Positions 44,581 to 56,439 of a stretch of 64,000 bases of DNA are shown here, piece after piece; within the stretch, counting starts at the first letter, position 1; the number at the start of each line of letters is the position of its first letter. Below the pieces are notes generated by a model that did no database searches, had not been told where the DNA came from, and was given only the letters and a program-made list of their open reading frames with translations. Position numbers and translations under genes: made by a program. Source of the stretch: Mytilus californianus (lineage: Eukaryota > Mollusca > Bivalvia > Mytilida > Mytilidae); assembly GCF_021869535.1 (NCBI RefSeq), contig NW_026262668.1:137379635-137443634 (forward strand), given 5' to 3'.

Positions 44581-45039
44581 TCAATTGAAATGGCTTAACT
44601 CAATCAAAAGACATATTAACACCAGTGAACATACATTGAACAAATAAATTTGATCTATGATACAATGTAAATACAAAATAAATAAACTAAGGGAAGAATA
44701 ATTAAAGTAACATCTTATACCGCTGTGAGATGTTAAATAATTTAAGAAAAACAATATGCTTGAACAAAAATATCAGCCATTTGCAATTATTTTAAACACA
44801 GGTAAATGAAAATAATTGTGTTGTTAGGTATACGTGTACAGTTCAAATGGAGAAAGGAAATATTTTTAAAAAAATAAATAATTTTTTGATGTTGATAGTA
44901 CGGAGAAGTGAAATTTATAGTAATACCAAACACTTATTAAAGCTGGTATATAGACCAGATATAACCCTGAATAAGTAAACATTAAATAACAAAAAAGCAT
45001 TACAATTAGTATCAACAGATCAAATAAACAAGAAAGTAC
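44581..45039. other. No recognisable feature
   Basis: AT-rich. No gene or repeat recognised. Confidence 0.45.
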
Positions 45040-45107
45040 GATTTGAGAGTACTCGCAGTTACAGACAGCTAGTTAAAAGCCAAAAACAATTAATAATAAA
45101 AAATCAT

Positions 45108-45178
45108 GCATCAGAGACTAAAATCAACTAAAACACATCCCAGGGATTTAGTATTTTAACGTCATAGTAGGATAGTTA
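45108..45178 (-). promoter_or_regulatory. SECIS-like element, Naiad-C
   Basis: Read on the minus strand, ATGA (complement of 45,162-45,165) and, 12 nt later, AA, then an ATCC/GGAT mini-stem, and TGAT (complement of 45,123-45,126). Helix II is GTTAAAATAC with GTGTTTTAGT, all ten positions pairing if G-U is allowed. A short helix I (ACTA/TAGT) lies outside. The primary sequence shares almost nothing with the Naiad-A hairpin, but spacing and layout are the same (form 2 SECIS). Confidence 0.7.
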
Positions 45179-46684
45179 GGAGTTAACCTCTTTATAGATC
45201 AAAATGAACGTGGGTGTGTCTTTATACATCCCGTTTGAAAAGAATACAAATTTAGTTATGTTTCAATTTGCTAATGACAAAATCGATATTAGTGCCAATG
45301 TAAACTATATTCAAAGATCTAATTACACAATTGGTAAGATAACCTTTACTAATAAGTTTGTTTAAAGGTTCGATGAGTTTACACGGATCACATAGTGGTT
45401 TCCGTGCTTTGAGTACAATATTACCGTAAATTTAGGATGTGAAATACAGTTTTTAATCAGTTTTCTACAGGTACAGCCAAATTTACTAGTCAAATCTTTG
45501 TATCTATGAAAGAATTTAGTAAAAGTTTTACGTAATTTATGGTAACGAAATCCCTGACTTAATAATTTCCCAGGGATGCATTGATTACGTTCGTTAAAAT
45601 CTATGACATCACTACACACACGGGCATAACGAACGAGTTGGGATATATAAACGCCTTATGATGGAGCCAAAGGAACATCGCCGTCTAAAAAAGAAAAATT
45701 AACAATAGGGAATGAAAAGTCGTCTCTTTTGTCGTAAATTTTAGTATGGAGTTTTCCTTTAGAGATTGAAATGTCCAAAACCAGAAAAGGACAACTACTG
45801 CTGTTTATGTTAGATTTAGTTAAAGTAAGTTCTTTTGGGTACATTTCGGTAGTATATTTAGAGATCTCTGGATTATTTAACGAAAAAACATCATCCAGAT
45901 AACGGAAGGTTTTGTTGAATGTATCAACCAAATGTAACAATGACGTGCCTTTACTGAGATTCATAGCAATACAGGAATAAATCTGCTATTAAAGGGGCGC
46001 AGTAAGTGCCCATAGGAATACCTACTACTTGTCGATACACTTTATCGCCGAAACGTACATATATGTTGTCCAGGAGAAAATTTAAAGCTTCAATCATATC
46101 TTCACATTTCCAGTAAGTGTATCTAGCATACTTTCCTTTTTCGTTACAGAAAAAAGGCTTTAAACGAGTTACAGCAAATAAATTTGTAATGAGATTTTTC
46201 AAAAGACCATTTAATTAAATATGAAAACTTTTTCTTGAGAAGATTGTGTGGAAGTGTAGTATAGAGAGTAGAAAAATCATAACTGTCAATTGAATTAAAA
46301 GGACCATCAAAAGCATGTATTTTATCTAAAACCTCTAAAGAATTTTTAACACTCCAAAAATAATTAATACCATTATTTTCATAAGCTTTATTACAAAAGT
46401 TAATAACAAGTTCTTTGATAGTAGTAAGGGAGGTAGTTAGAAGCACTTATATATTGGTAGTAGAACACTTACTAGATGCGGAGATGAAACGGAATTTGAA
46501 TGGTTTTTTTGTGCAATTTAGGTAACCAGTACATAGTAGGGACTTTCAAATGTTCGGAAGAGGCTTTAAGCTGGGTAGTGGCAGTGATATGTTTGTTTAC
46601 AATTTGACTCTCTGTGGATCGTACGGACCTGAACGTAGATAAATTTGTAATTTCGTTTTGGAGAACTTCCATGTAGTATATGCG

Positions 46685-46687
46685 TCA
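46685..46687 (-). other. In-frame TGA at the conserved Cys position (Naiad-C)
   Basis: The frame from 47,110 runs into this TGA and continues open in the same frame as RIYYMEVLQNEITNLSTF to 46,472. The position equals 5020-5022 (+) and 18,323-18,325 (-). Confidence 0.8.
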
Positions 46688-47239
46688 CACTATCACTACA
46701 TTATTTGCTGCTTTGTCTGCCGATACGCATACAAACCGCTTTGCGAGTACTTGGAGTTTATTTTTTATTCTAGAAATGGGAATATCATGGACCCTATTAC
46801 TAATTTCAGAATTGTTATCAAAATGAGATATACGAATATTAACAGTATTCATAATTTTATTCAAATAACTGTCTAGAGAATTTTTATTAGATTTTTCACG
46901 TTTACACCAATTTTTACAGTAGACAGACAGAGCGTCTATAATGACCTGACGACACTGTTTCCAATCTATTTTAGATGGAGGACGATATTTCGGTCCTTTC
47001 TTATGAAAAGTTATGACCTCACGGTCTTCGACGATGTTGAGGTCTCCTGTAAGGACATGACCATAGGGAACTAAAACTAGATGTTTCACAGTCTCGAGTG
47101 GAAGGAACATTATTTTCTATATTGACGTCTGATGTAACTGACGTATAATCAAAAATCAAACTTATGCTTGGGTTTTTAATTTCATTTGGGTAAATTTTGG
47201 CATTATATTTGGGAAACAGCACACAAAACACATCATAGA

Positions 47240-47625
47240 ATTAAAGACTGAACAACACGAACCCCACCAAAAAACGGGGGTGATCCTGACGGTTAAGCAG
47301 ATCCTGCTCCACATGTGACATGTTGTGTTGCTCATATATGTAAAAACCTGATGATAAGTCTAATTCGGTAGGTCACATTCGGGGAAAAGGAAAACTGGAT
47401 TGTGTTCACGACGGTTGGAACATATCCGTCGTCGTCTGTGAAACAAATATGCCATAACGGTCAACCAAGTCGTGATGTCGTCCGTAAAATTTCCGAAGGG
47501 ATGACTTCAACTTCCCCACTTGGAACTCTTGGTTCAATAGCCTCCTTGTGAGCAGCATTCCTCTTTCAAGAAAATCATGATAGGAAACGGAATCCCTGAA
47601 ATATCGTATCAACTTAATTCATCAA
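47240..47625 (-). pseudogene. Family B PLE: RT C-terminus and 3' UTR
   Basis: The minus strand reads YFRDSVSYHDFLERGMLLTR, then [20 protein letters not shown] and GRHHDLVDRYGIFVSQ, ending near 47,406. The UTR follows, with 'caacacaacatgtcacatgt' and 'ttttggtggggttcgtgttg' blocks down to 47,240. It lies head to tail upstream of the Naiad-C element on the same strand. Confidence 0.8.
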
Positions 47626-47835
47626 TTAAATCGAATTTATAGACGGATCATAACTGAGTTTGGCCATAAATTCTGATTCATAACAAAACAGGAACAAGAC
47701 TGCTATTTAAGAGACACAATTGGCGTACATTTGAATACCAATAACTCGAAAAACTGTATTGTCGAAACGTGCGTAGATGTTAAGGAGAATAACAAAAGCT
47801 TTAATTACCTCATTACAATTACACCTACTTGTCCG
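47626..47835 (-). pseudogene. Naiad-type RT fragment
   Basis: The minus strand reads LNIYARFDNTVFRVIGIQMY, AVLFLFCYESEFMAKLSYDP and stops near 47,640. This is the equivalent of NIYVRFGDKVYRQVVGIPMG, then ADLFLYCYES. It is decayed and truncated at both ends. Confidence 0.65.
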
Positions 47836-47879
47836 CATTTGGCTTTACTTGAGTTGAAAAATACGAATATTGTTTGAAT

Positions 47880-48470
47880 CAAATTCTGAAAATCTTTTTA
47901 AATAATGGAACAAATCTCCCGCATGCAAAGCTCTGATTCCTTGTCCGAATTTGGCTTTACTTTATGTCCATTTTGATTTGATCAGCTCTTCAACGTTTGA
48001 ATTAGGAATTGGATTTTCAAATATTTTGGCTACGAACATCACTGAAGAGACATAAATTGTCGAAATGAACATCTGTGCAGTGAAACTGGTACCATTTATG
48101 TTATATACTACCACTGAGTGGATACCTCTGCTGGTTGACTGTTAGTTACCGAGGGTATAACCAGCCAAGTAGGAAGTACTTCGGTACTGGCTTGAAAATA
48201 CGGATAATATTTGATTAAAATTTTCCGTTATTAAATTTTGGAAATCATTTTAAATTTAGGAATAGATCTCCCTCATGTAAAGGTCTGATTCCTTGTCCGT
48301 ATTTTGCTTTTCTTTGGGTTCTGTTTTTGTTTGATCGTCTCTTCAACGTTTGTTTTAGGATTTGTATTTTGAAATATTTTGGCATTGAGCATCACTGAAG
48401 AGACATTAGTTGCAGCAGAAAATCAGGTACTGTTAATGTTATTATAGTAATTTACAAAAGTTAACGAAGG
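47880..48470 (+). mobile_element. Two tandem hammerhead-bearing units
   Basis: Two related units of about 360 bp share 'ctctgattccttgtccg', 'ctcttcaacgtttg' and 'atattttgg', then an acatcactgaagagac-type ribozyme core. Core 1 has CTGAAGA (48,042-48,048), GACA...TGTC, and GAAA (48,062-48,065). Core 2 (48,395-48,401) has lost about 14 bp including its GAAA. The hammerhead consensus CUGANGA allows the A at position 7. Tandem units ending in ribozyme cores resemble retrozymes and PLE pseudo-LTRs. Confidence 0.6.
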
Positions 48471-48659
48471 ACATTTCTGGTTTTTAGGAACAGTTTGATA
48501 TTTGAAGATGAATGAAAATGACACTATTAATTTCGTGCGTCCGAAGCCCTTTTCTCGATTTACTTTCATCTCAGACCCAAGCATGTGAAAGCAAAGGATA
48601 TATAACAACTAAAACATCAATTTGACCAAAACGGAAAAAAAATTAACGGTCAACTTTGC

Positions 48660-49700
48660 CTGGGGGATATGTAACCTCATTTTCGAAATAATTGCTGATA
48701 ATGTTAAGGTCAAAATTTTTATTCAAGTTTATGGATTGAGGCTGATGATCTTTTTGCCTTTTGGGTAACACATTTTGTAGAGAAATGTTGTTGGCAATAT
48801 TAAGATCATCAGTTATAATGAAGTCATCCGGTTTATAAGTGAATTTCGTTCTTGAACAAGTTAAATTTTAAAATTTGAGGTCGTCAATTGTGCAATATTT
48901 ATACCATGTAAGACTTGATTGTGATTGAACATTTTTGTCGTAAAAGACGTGGCATATCTTTAAGAAATGATTGGAACAAACTGGTCCAAAAAATATTTCA
49001 GATTTGAATGATTTATAATGAAGGCTTTTGCTTAGATTGATGTCCGTTCTAACGCATTTTTTTCACTTCTTTAAGATGAGACACTACCAATAAATTATAG
49101 CAGAATAAATAAAGTTTAAAAAAATAACACTAGAAAGTGTTTACATTTTTCTCAGCTTGGATGTATTTCAGCTATGTGATTAACGGTATTTCACAACTGC
49201 GTCCAATCAATGTGTGCTGGGTGTGAGAAAAATAAACCAAAAATATGATAGAAAAAAAACCTCAATAGTCTAGAATTGATTTATGCTGTTTTCAAGGTCA
49301 CAAAACGATATTCAGAAAAAAACATATACTTTGGAGATCATCTATTCTTGTATTAATTTGTATGTTTCCAGATGCCCCAATAACTGTATATTCAAACAAA
49401 TAACAGAAAATATATGTTTACAATTATATCATGATCAGAAATAAACAGGAATAAAAAGACATATCCACAGATTTACTTACTGAGAAAAACTTTTCAACTG
49501 AATGTAATTGATTAGTATCAACACGTTAAACACATGGTACTAGATATTAACAATTAGAAAAAAGGTGTACTAGGACATCAATGACAAGAGATGCAGACTA
49601 CGATGTAAACATAAGTGTCTGTGTACATTACTGTTTACTGTCTTCTTCTATACTAAACTAAGTAAGTGTAAAAACATAATAGGAGTCAAATCTTTCAAGA
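48660..49700. other. Unassigned single-copy-like DNA within duplication copy A
   Basis: No credible gene. Part of it (49,275-49,425) recurs inverted at 43,795-43,925. The same sequence lies at 54,985-56,030 in copy B, with only scattered differences. Confidence 0.5.
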
Positions 49701-49815
49701 GAAGGGCACGATGTACTAATTCATTACACAAATCTTTCAAGAGAAGGGAACGATGACCAATTCATTACACAAATCTTTCAAGAGAAGGGAACGATGTACT
49801 AATTCATTACACAAA
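49700..49815 (+). repeat. 44-bp triplicate (copy A)
   Basis: Three units contain 'aatctttcaagagaagggaa' + cgatg + (ta)ctaattcattacac. The middle unit lacks two bases. The copy B equivalent is at 56,025-56,140. Confidence 0.85.
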
Positions 49816-50112
49816 ATCCCTAACACACAACGACAAAAACAATCAAAAAGACATATAGAGAATAACATACAGATTCAACTATAGACAGGTGTCTATAGAA
49901 TATACCAAGCTACAAATTATCTCGACTATTTAAATAATCTGAATACTTAAAACAGGAACAATTACACATTTACAATTTACACCTCGATCTTAAAATGTAT
50001 ATATAAAAAAACAGATATGACATGGGGCAAGGTTCATGGCAGGTTAATTTCTCTTTGACAGTAAATCCACTGTCTAAGGCTTAAGGAATTGAGCACTAAC
50101 AACATGCTTCAT

Positions 50113-53100
50113 GTGCCACAAATCTGAAATCCAGTGAATGTGTTGATATGCTTTCTCCCACAAACCTGTAATCCAGTGGATGTGTTGATATGCTTTCTCC
50201 CACGAACCTGTAATCCAGTGAATGTGTTGATATGCTTTCTCCCACAAATCTGTAATCCAGTGGATGTTTTGATATGCTTTCTCCCACGAACCTGTAATCC
50301 AGTGAATGTGTTGATATGCTTTCTCCCACTAACCTGTAATACAGTGGATGTTTTGATTGCTTTCTCCCACAAACCTGTAATCCAGTGAATGTGTTGATAT
50401 GCTTTATCCCACTAACCTGTAATCCAGTGAATGTGATGATATGCTTTCTCCCACAAACCTGTAATCCAGTGAATGTGATGATATGCTTTCTCCCACAAAC
50501 CTGCAGATGTAATCCAGTGGATGTTTTGATATGCTTTCTCCCACGAACTTGTAATCCAGTGAATGTGTTGATATGCTTTCTCCCACAAACCTGTAATCCA
50601 TCGAATGTTTTGATATGCTTTCTCCCAAAAAATCTGTAATCCAGTGGATGTTTTGTATGCTTTCTCCCACGAACCTGTAATCCAGTGGATGTGTTGATAT
50701 GCTTTCACCAACAAACCTGTAATACAGTGGATATTTTGTATGCTTTCTCCCACGAACCTGTAATCCAGTGAATGATATGCTTTCTCCCACGAACCTGTAA
50801 TCCAGTGAATGATATGCTTTCTCCCACGAACCTGCAATCCAGTGAATGTGTTGATATGCTTTCTCCCACTAACCTGTAATACAGTGAATGTTTTGATATG
50901 CTTTCACCCACAAATCTGTAATCCAGTGGATGTTTTGATATGCTATCTCCCACAAACCTGTAATCCAGTGGATGTTTTGATATGCTTTCTCCCACGAACC
51001 TGTAATCCAGTGGATGTGTTGATATGCTTTCTCCCACAAACCTGTAATCCAGTGAATGGGATGATATGCTTTCTCTCACAAACCTGTAATCCAGTGAATG
51101 TGTTGATATGCTTTCTCCCAAAAAATCTGTAATCCAGTGGATAATATGCTTTCTCCCACGAACCTGTAATCCAGTGAACGTGTTGATATGCTTTCACCCA
51201 CAAACCTGTAATCCAGTGAATGTGTTGATATGCTTTCTTCCACAAACCTGTAATCCAGTGAATGTTTTGATATGCTTTCTCCCACAAATCTGTAATCCAA
51301 TGAATGTGTTGATATGCTTTCTCCCACAAACCTGTAATCCAGTGAATGTGTTGATATGCTTTCTCCCACAAACCTGTTATCCAGTGAATGTGTTGATATG
51401 CTTTCTCCCACAAACCTGTAATCCAGTGAATGTTTTGATATGCTTTTTCCCACAAATCTGTAATCCAGTGGATGTGTTAATAAGCTTTCCCCCACTAACC
51501 TGTAATACAGTGGATGTTTTGATATGCTTTCTCTCACAAACCTGTAATCCATTGAATGTGTTGATATACTTTCTCCCACAAATCTGTAATGCAGCGGATG
51601 TTTTGATATGCTTTCTCCAACAAATCTGTAATCCAGTGGACGTGTTAATAAGCTTTCTCCCACAAACCTGTAATACAGTGAATGTGTTGATATGCTTTCT
51701 CTCACAAACCTGTAATCTATTGAAAGTGTTGATATGCTTTCTCCACAAATCTGTAATCCAGTGGATGTTTTGTATGCTTTCTCCCAAGAACCTGTAATCC
51801 AGTGAACCTGTTGATATGCTTTCTCCCACAAACCTGCAGATGTTATCCAGTGAATGTTTTGATATGCTTTCTCCCACAAACCTGTAATCCAGTGAATGTG
51901 TTGATATGCTTTTTCCCACAAACCTGTAATCCAGTGGATGATATGCTTTCTCCCACAAACCTGAAATCCAGTGAATGTTTTGATATGCTTTCTCCCACAC
52001 ATCTGTAATCCAGTGGATGATATGCTTTCTCCCACAAACCTGTAATCCAGTGGATGTAATCAAGTGGATGTGTTGATATGCTTTTTCCCACAAACCTGTA
52101 ATCCAGTGGATGTCTCGATATGCTTTCTCCCACAAATCTGTAATGCAGTGGATGTTTTGATATGCTTTCACCAACAAACCTGTAATCCAGTGGATGTTTT
52201 GATATGCTTTCTCCCACTAACCTGTAATCCATTGAATGTGTCGATATGCTTTCTCCCACAAACCCAAACCTGTAATCCAGTGAATGTGTTGATATGCTTT
52301 CTCCCACAAACCTGTAATCCAGTGGATGATATGCTTTCTCCCACAAACCTGTAATCCAGTGAATGTGTTGATATGCTTTCTCCCACAAAGCTGTAATCCA
52401 GTGAATGTTTTGATATGCTTTCTCCCACAAACCTGTAATCCAGTGAATGTGTTGATATGCTTTCTCCCACAAACCTGTAATCCAGTGGATGATATGCTTT
52501 CTTCCACAAACCTGTAATCCAGTGAATGTTTTGATATGCTTTCTCCCACACATCTGTAATCCAGTGGATGATATGCTTTCTCCCACAAACCTGTAATCCA
52601 GTGGATGTAATCAAGTGGATGTGTTGATATGCTTTCTCCCACAAACCTGTAATCCAGTGGATGTCTTGATATGCTTTCTCCAACAAATCTGTAATGCAGT
52701 GGATGTTTTGACATGCTTTCACCCACAAATCTGTAATCCAGTGGATGTTTTGATATGCTTTCACCCACAAACCTGTAATCCAGTGGATGTGTTGATATGC
52801 TTTCTCTTACAAATCTGTAATGCAGTGGATGTTTTGATATGCTTTTCCCACAAATCTGTAATCCAGTGGATGTGTTAATATGCTTTCTCCAACTAACCTG
52901 TAATACAGTGGATGTTTTGATATGCTTTCTCCCACAAACCTGTAATCCAGTGAATGTTTTAATATGGTTTATCCTACAAATCTGTAATCCAGTGGAGGTG
53001 TTAATATGCTTTCTCCCACAAATCTGTAATCCAGTGGATGTGTTAATATGCTTTCACCCACAAACCTGTAATCCAGTGGATGTTTTGATATGCTTTCTCC

Positions 53101-53395
53101 CACGAACCTGTAATCCAGTGAATGTGTCGATATGCTTTCTCCCACAAACCCAAACCTGGAAGCCAGTGAATGTGTTGATATGCTTTCTCCCACTAACCTG
53201 TTATCCAGTGGATGATATGCTTTCTCCAACAAACCTGTTATCCAGTGAATGTTTTGATATGCTTTCTCCCACAAACCTGTAATCCAGTCGATGTGTTGAT
53301 ATGCTTTCTCCCACAAACCTGTAATCCTGTCGATGATATGCTTTCTCCAACAAACCTGTAATCCAGTGGATGATATGCTTTCTCCAATATTAGTT
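50113..53395 (+). repeat. 42-bp minisatellite, array A
   Basis: About 78 units of 42 bp: 'gatatgctttctcccacaaa' + 'cctgtaatccagtgaatgtg' + tt. Common variants are gtggatg, tttt for tgtt, cgaacc, and 36-bp units that lack the gttttg step. The period is 14 codons and the unit lacks stops in most frames on both strands. Frames up to 319 codons therefore appear, of the form VGESISTHSLDYRF (-) and CFLPQTCNPVNVLI (+). Confidence 0.9.
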
Positions 53396-53600
53396 CTTCG
53401 TCCATGGTTGAAGTATAAATCAGACCTTTGTTTTTCTCTCTTGAATTGTTTCACATTTTTAACACAAGGGCCTTTTGCAGCTTTCTATATGGAAAGAATT
53501 GTTGAAAGCTATATCGTGACCTCTAATGGTTCACATTTTTGTCCTTTGGTGTTTATGGATATTTTTTTATTGGCAATCACATCACGTTTCCTTACATTTA
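53396..53600 (+). mobile_element. Diverged retroelement tail at the edge of array A
   Basis: Contains 'gaagtataaatcagaccttt', 'ctcttgaattgtttcacatt' and 'ttattggcaatcacatcacg', a worn version of the tail ending ggcaatcataccacatc. It directly follows the last repeat unit. Confidence 0.6.
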
Positions 53601-54099
53601 TACAAAAGAGCATACACGAAAACCAGTTCAGTAAAAGGATTTAACTTTATATTAACGATTAAATGAACAACAAGACCCAAAACAAATAACAAATCATATC
53701 GCATCAAAGGAGTTACTGAAAGCAAACTTAAAGTAATTAACCTGCTGCCTGGAAGACATGGTATTGTGCAATGCCAAAAAAAACTATACAGAAGAAACAG
53801 CCGAAACATTTTAGATTTTCTTCAAAATATAAATTAACAAATTGATATGTATCTCCAAAATATTCACTAATTGAAAAACGACAGTGATAACCTTTATCGT
53901 TCAATCTACAAGGCCAACGAGACAGATCTGAAGGAAAATTCTTATTTTTTATCTATCTTTATGACAAATATTACCATAAAAAGCAGAATGCAAAATAAAT
54001 CTATGTATTTGATTCCTTAACGTTGGATCATACTTCTCAATATTTGCGATAAAATTAAGTAACAGTTTTGTCCTATTTATGATATTGATATTCCTGCTT

Positions 54100-54358
54100 T
54101 AAATTTTTCATGTGTTTTAAGCAACAAATATACAACATTCATTGAAATCTGAAACTTCACTGCAAACACGCACATATCTTACTAACTGAGAAATAAACAT
54201 TTCATAAGATAATTCAACGGAATATCACATTCAATGAAGGTAAAAACAACAATGGGAAAGGTAAGGTCGTTTGTTTTTCGTATATTTTTGAATGAATATT
54301 ACGATGTGAAATTTCAACGCTTTTATTGTCGTTGATCATCCCAACGTCTCGGTGAGGC
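54100..54358 (-). pseudogene. Decayed PLE RT scrap (copy A)
   Basis: The minus strand reads VEISHRNIHSKIYEKQTTLP, then FPLLFLPSLNV, and in another frame the equivalent of ISQLVRYVRVCSEVSDFNE. This matches LDISISKGKLHTKIYDKRDD onward in Naiad-C. A second copy lies at 59,860-60,085. Confidence 0.65.
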
Positions 54359-54364
54359 CTTTAA

Positions 54365-54387
54365 GGGCATACGATACAGTTACAGGG
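54365..54387 (+). mobile_element. Truncated MITE terminus at the duplication junction
   Basis: TTAA (54,361-54,364) is followed by GGGCATACGATACAGTTACA and ggg, identical to the start of the MITE at 60,092. The sequence then switches abruptly to the left end of the duplication. It marks the breakpoint. Confidence 0.85.
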
Positions 54388-54692
54388 TAGAAATGAACAT
54401 CTGTGCAGTGAAACTGGTACCATTTATGTTATATACTACCACTGAGTGGATATAACCAGCCAAGAAGAAGTACTTCGGTACTGGCTTGAAAATACGGATA
54501 ATACTTGATTAAAATTTTCCGTTATTAAATTTTGGAAATCATTTTAAATTTAGGAATAGATCTCCCTCATGTAAAGGTCTGATTCCTTGTCCGTATTTTT
54601 TCTTTTTTTCTTTTCTTTGGGTTCTGTTTTTGTTTGATCGTCTCTTCAACGTTTGTTTTAGGATTTGTATTTTAAAATATTTTGGCATTGAG

Positions 54693-54740
54693 CATCACTG
54701 AAGAGACATTAGTTGTCGAAATGTGCATTTGCAGCAGAAA
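54693..54740 (+). ncRNA. Hammerhead-like core in copy B
   Basis: CTGAAGA (54,698-54,704), GACA...TGTC as stem II, GAAA (54,718-54,721), and a purine-rich stem III candidate tgtgcatttgcagca with imperfect pairing. Copy A has lost the GAAA half. Confidence 0.55.
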
Positions 54741-56024
54741 ATCAGGTACTGTTAATGTTATTATAGTAATTTACAAAAGTTAACGAAGGACATTTTTGGT
54801 TTTTAGGAACAGTTTGATATTTGAAGATGAATGAAAATGACACGATTAATTTCGTGCGTCCGAAGCCCTTTTCTCGATTTACTTTCATCTCAGACCCAAG
54901 CATGTGAAAGCAAAGGATATATAACAACTAAAACATCAATTTGACCAAAACGGAAAAAAAATTAACGGTCAACTTTGCCTGGGGGATATGTAACCTCATT
55001 TTCGAAATAATTGCTGATAATGTTAAGGTCAAAATTTTTATTCAAGTTTATGGATTGAGGCTGACGATCTTTTTGCCCTTTGGGTAACACATTTTGTAGA
55101 GAAGTGTTGTTGGCAATATTAAGATCATCAGTTATAATGAAGTCATCCGGTTTATAAGTGAATTTCGTTCTTGAACAAGTTAAATTTTAAAATTTGAGGT
55201 CGTCAATTGTGCAATATTTATACCCTGTAAGACTTGATTGTGATTGAACATTTTTGTCGTAAAAGACGTGGCATATCTTTAAGAAATGATTGGAACAAAC
55301 TGGTCCAAAAAATATTTCAGATTTGAATGATTTATAATGAAGGCTTTTGCTTAGATTGATGTCCGTTCTAACGCATTTTTTTCACTTCTTTAAGATGAGA
55401 CACTACCAATAAATTATAGCAGAATAAATAAAGTTTAAAAAAAGTAACACTAGAAAGTGTTTACATTTTTCTCAGCTTGGATGTATTTCAGCAATGTGAT
55501 TAACGGTATTTCACAATTGCGTCCAATCAATGTGTGCTGGGTGTGAGAAAAATAAACCAAAAATATGATAGAAAAAAAACCTCAATAGTCTAGAATTGAT
55601 TTATGCTGTTTTCAAGGTCACAAAACGATATTCAGAAAAAAACATATACTTTGGAGATCATCTATTCTTGTATTAATTTGTATGTTTCCAGATGCCCCAA
55701 TAACTGTATATTCAAACAAATAACAGAAAATATATGTTTACAATTATATCATGATCAGAAATAAACAGGAATAAAAAGACATATCCACAGATTTACTTAC
55801 TGAGAAAAACTTTTCAACTGAATGTAATTGATTAGTATCAACACGTTAAACACATGGTACTAGATATTAACAATTAGAAAAAAAGGTGTACTGGGACATC
55901 AATGACAAGAGATGCAGACTACGATGTAAACATAAGTGTCTGTGTACATTACTGTTTACTGTCTTCTTCTATACTAAACTAAGTAAGTGTAAAAACATAA
56001 TAGGAGTCAAATCTTTCAAGAGAA

Positions 56025-56140
56025 GGGCACGATGTACTAATTCATTACACAAATCTTTCAAGAGAAGGGAACGATGACCAATTCATTACACAAATCTTTC
56101 AAGAGAAGGGAACGATGTACTAATTCCTTACACAAAATCC
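56025..56140 (+). repeat. 44-bp triplicate (copy B)
   Basis: The same three units as at 49,700-49,815, with one base change in the last unit (attccttacac for attcattacac). Confidence 0.85.
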
Positions 56141-56439
56141 CTAACACACAACGACAAAAACAATCAAAAAGACATATAGAGAATAACATACAGATTCAAC
56201 TATAGACAGGTGTCTATAGAATATACCAAGCTACAAATTATCTCGACTATTTAAATGATCTGAATACTTAAAACAGGAACAATTACACATTTACCATTTA
56301 CACCTCGATCTTAAAATGTATATATAAAAAAACAGATATGACATGGGGCAAGGTTCATCGCAGGTTAATTTCTCTTTGACAGTAAATCCACTGTCTAAGG
56401 CTTAAGGAATTGAGCACTAACAACATGCTTCATGTGCCA

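Larger units (their letters stand above)
45040..47231 (-). pseudogene. Naiad-C PLE: CxC-linker region + RT, frameshifted, with TGA at the Sec position
   Basis: On the minus strand the element starts 5'-truncated at 47,231 (FPKYNAKIYPNEIKNPSISL), passes a worn linker (TRDCETSS), a frameshift, then YGHVLTGDLNIVED and GPKYRPPSKIDWKQCRQVII. It continues VSADKAANNVVIV-TGA-RIYYMEVLQNEI (46,685), VPTMYWLPKLHKK, DFSTLYTTLPHNLLKKK, RFGDKVYRQVVGIPMGTYCA PLIADLFLYCYES, and the catalytic region [26 protein letters not shown] and SQLVRYARVCSDVIDFNER follow, with a stop at 45,252. A TAA replaces the Tyr of PSYGVYIS (45,656), and several frameshifts exist. The 3' UTR (45,251-45,040) holds a SECIS-like fold. 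It differs enough in sequence from Naiad-A to be a separate family. Confidence 0.85.
48062..54389 (+). repeat. Segmental duplication, copy A
   Basis: The first unit of a direct tandem duplication. From 'gaaatgaacatctgtgcagt' it matches the sequence starting at 54,390, at a fixed offset of 6,328 bp near the left end. It contains hammerhead-repeat sequence, unassigned AT-rich DNA (48,660-49,700), a 44-bp triplicate, the 42-bp array, a retroelement tail and an RT scrap. It ends in the first 23 bp of a MITE. Confidence 0.9.

Noticed and set aside
48423..48608. 61-codon minus-strand frame repeated at 54,742-54,927
   Set aside because: It is present twice only because of the segmental duplication. 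It overlaps hammerhead-repeat fragments and has no recognisable domain.
51076..52035. 319-codon minus-strand frame of VGESISTHSLDYRF-type repeats, and similar frames on both strands up to 306 codons
   Set aside because: A by-product of a stop-free 42-bp unit. Equivalent frames exist on the opposite strand and in array B. Nothing marks a start, a signal peptide or a conserved non-repeat part.
50113..53395. CRISPR-like array
   Set aside because: Units follow each other without unique spacers, the context is eukaryotic, and there are no cas genes. It is a plain minisatellite.
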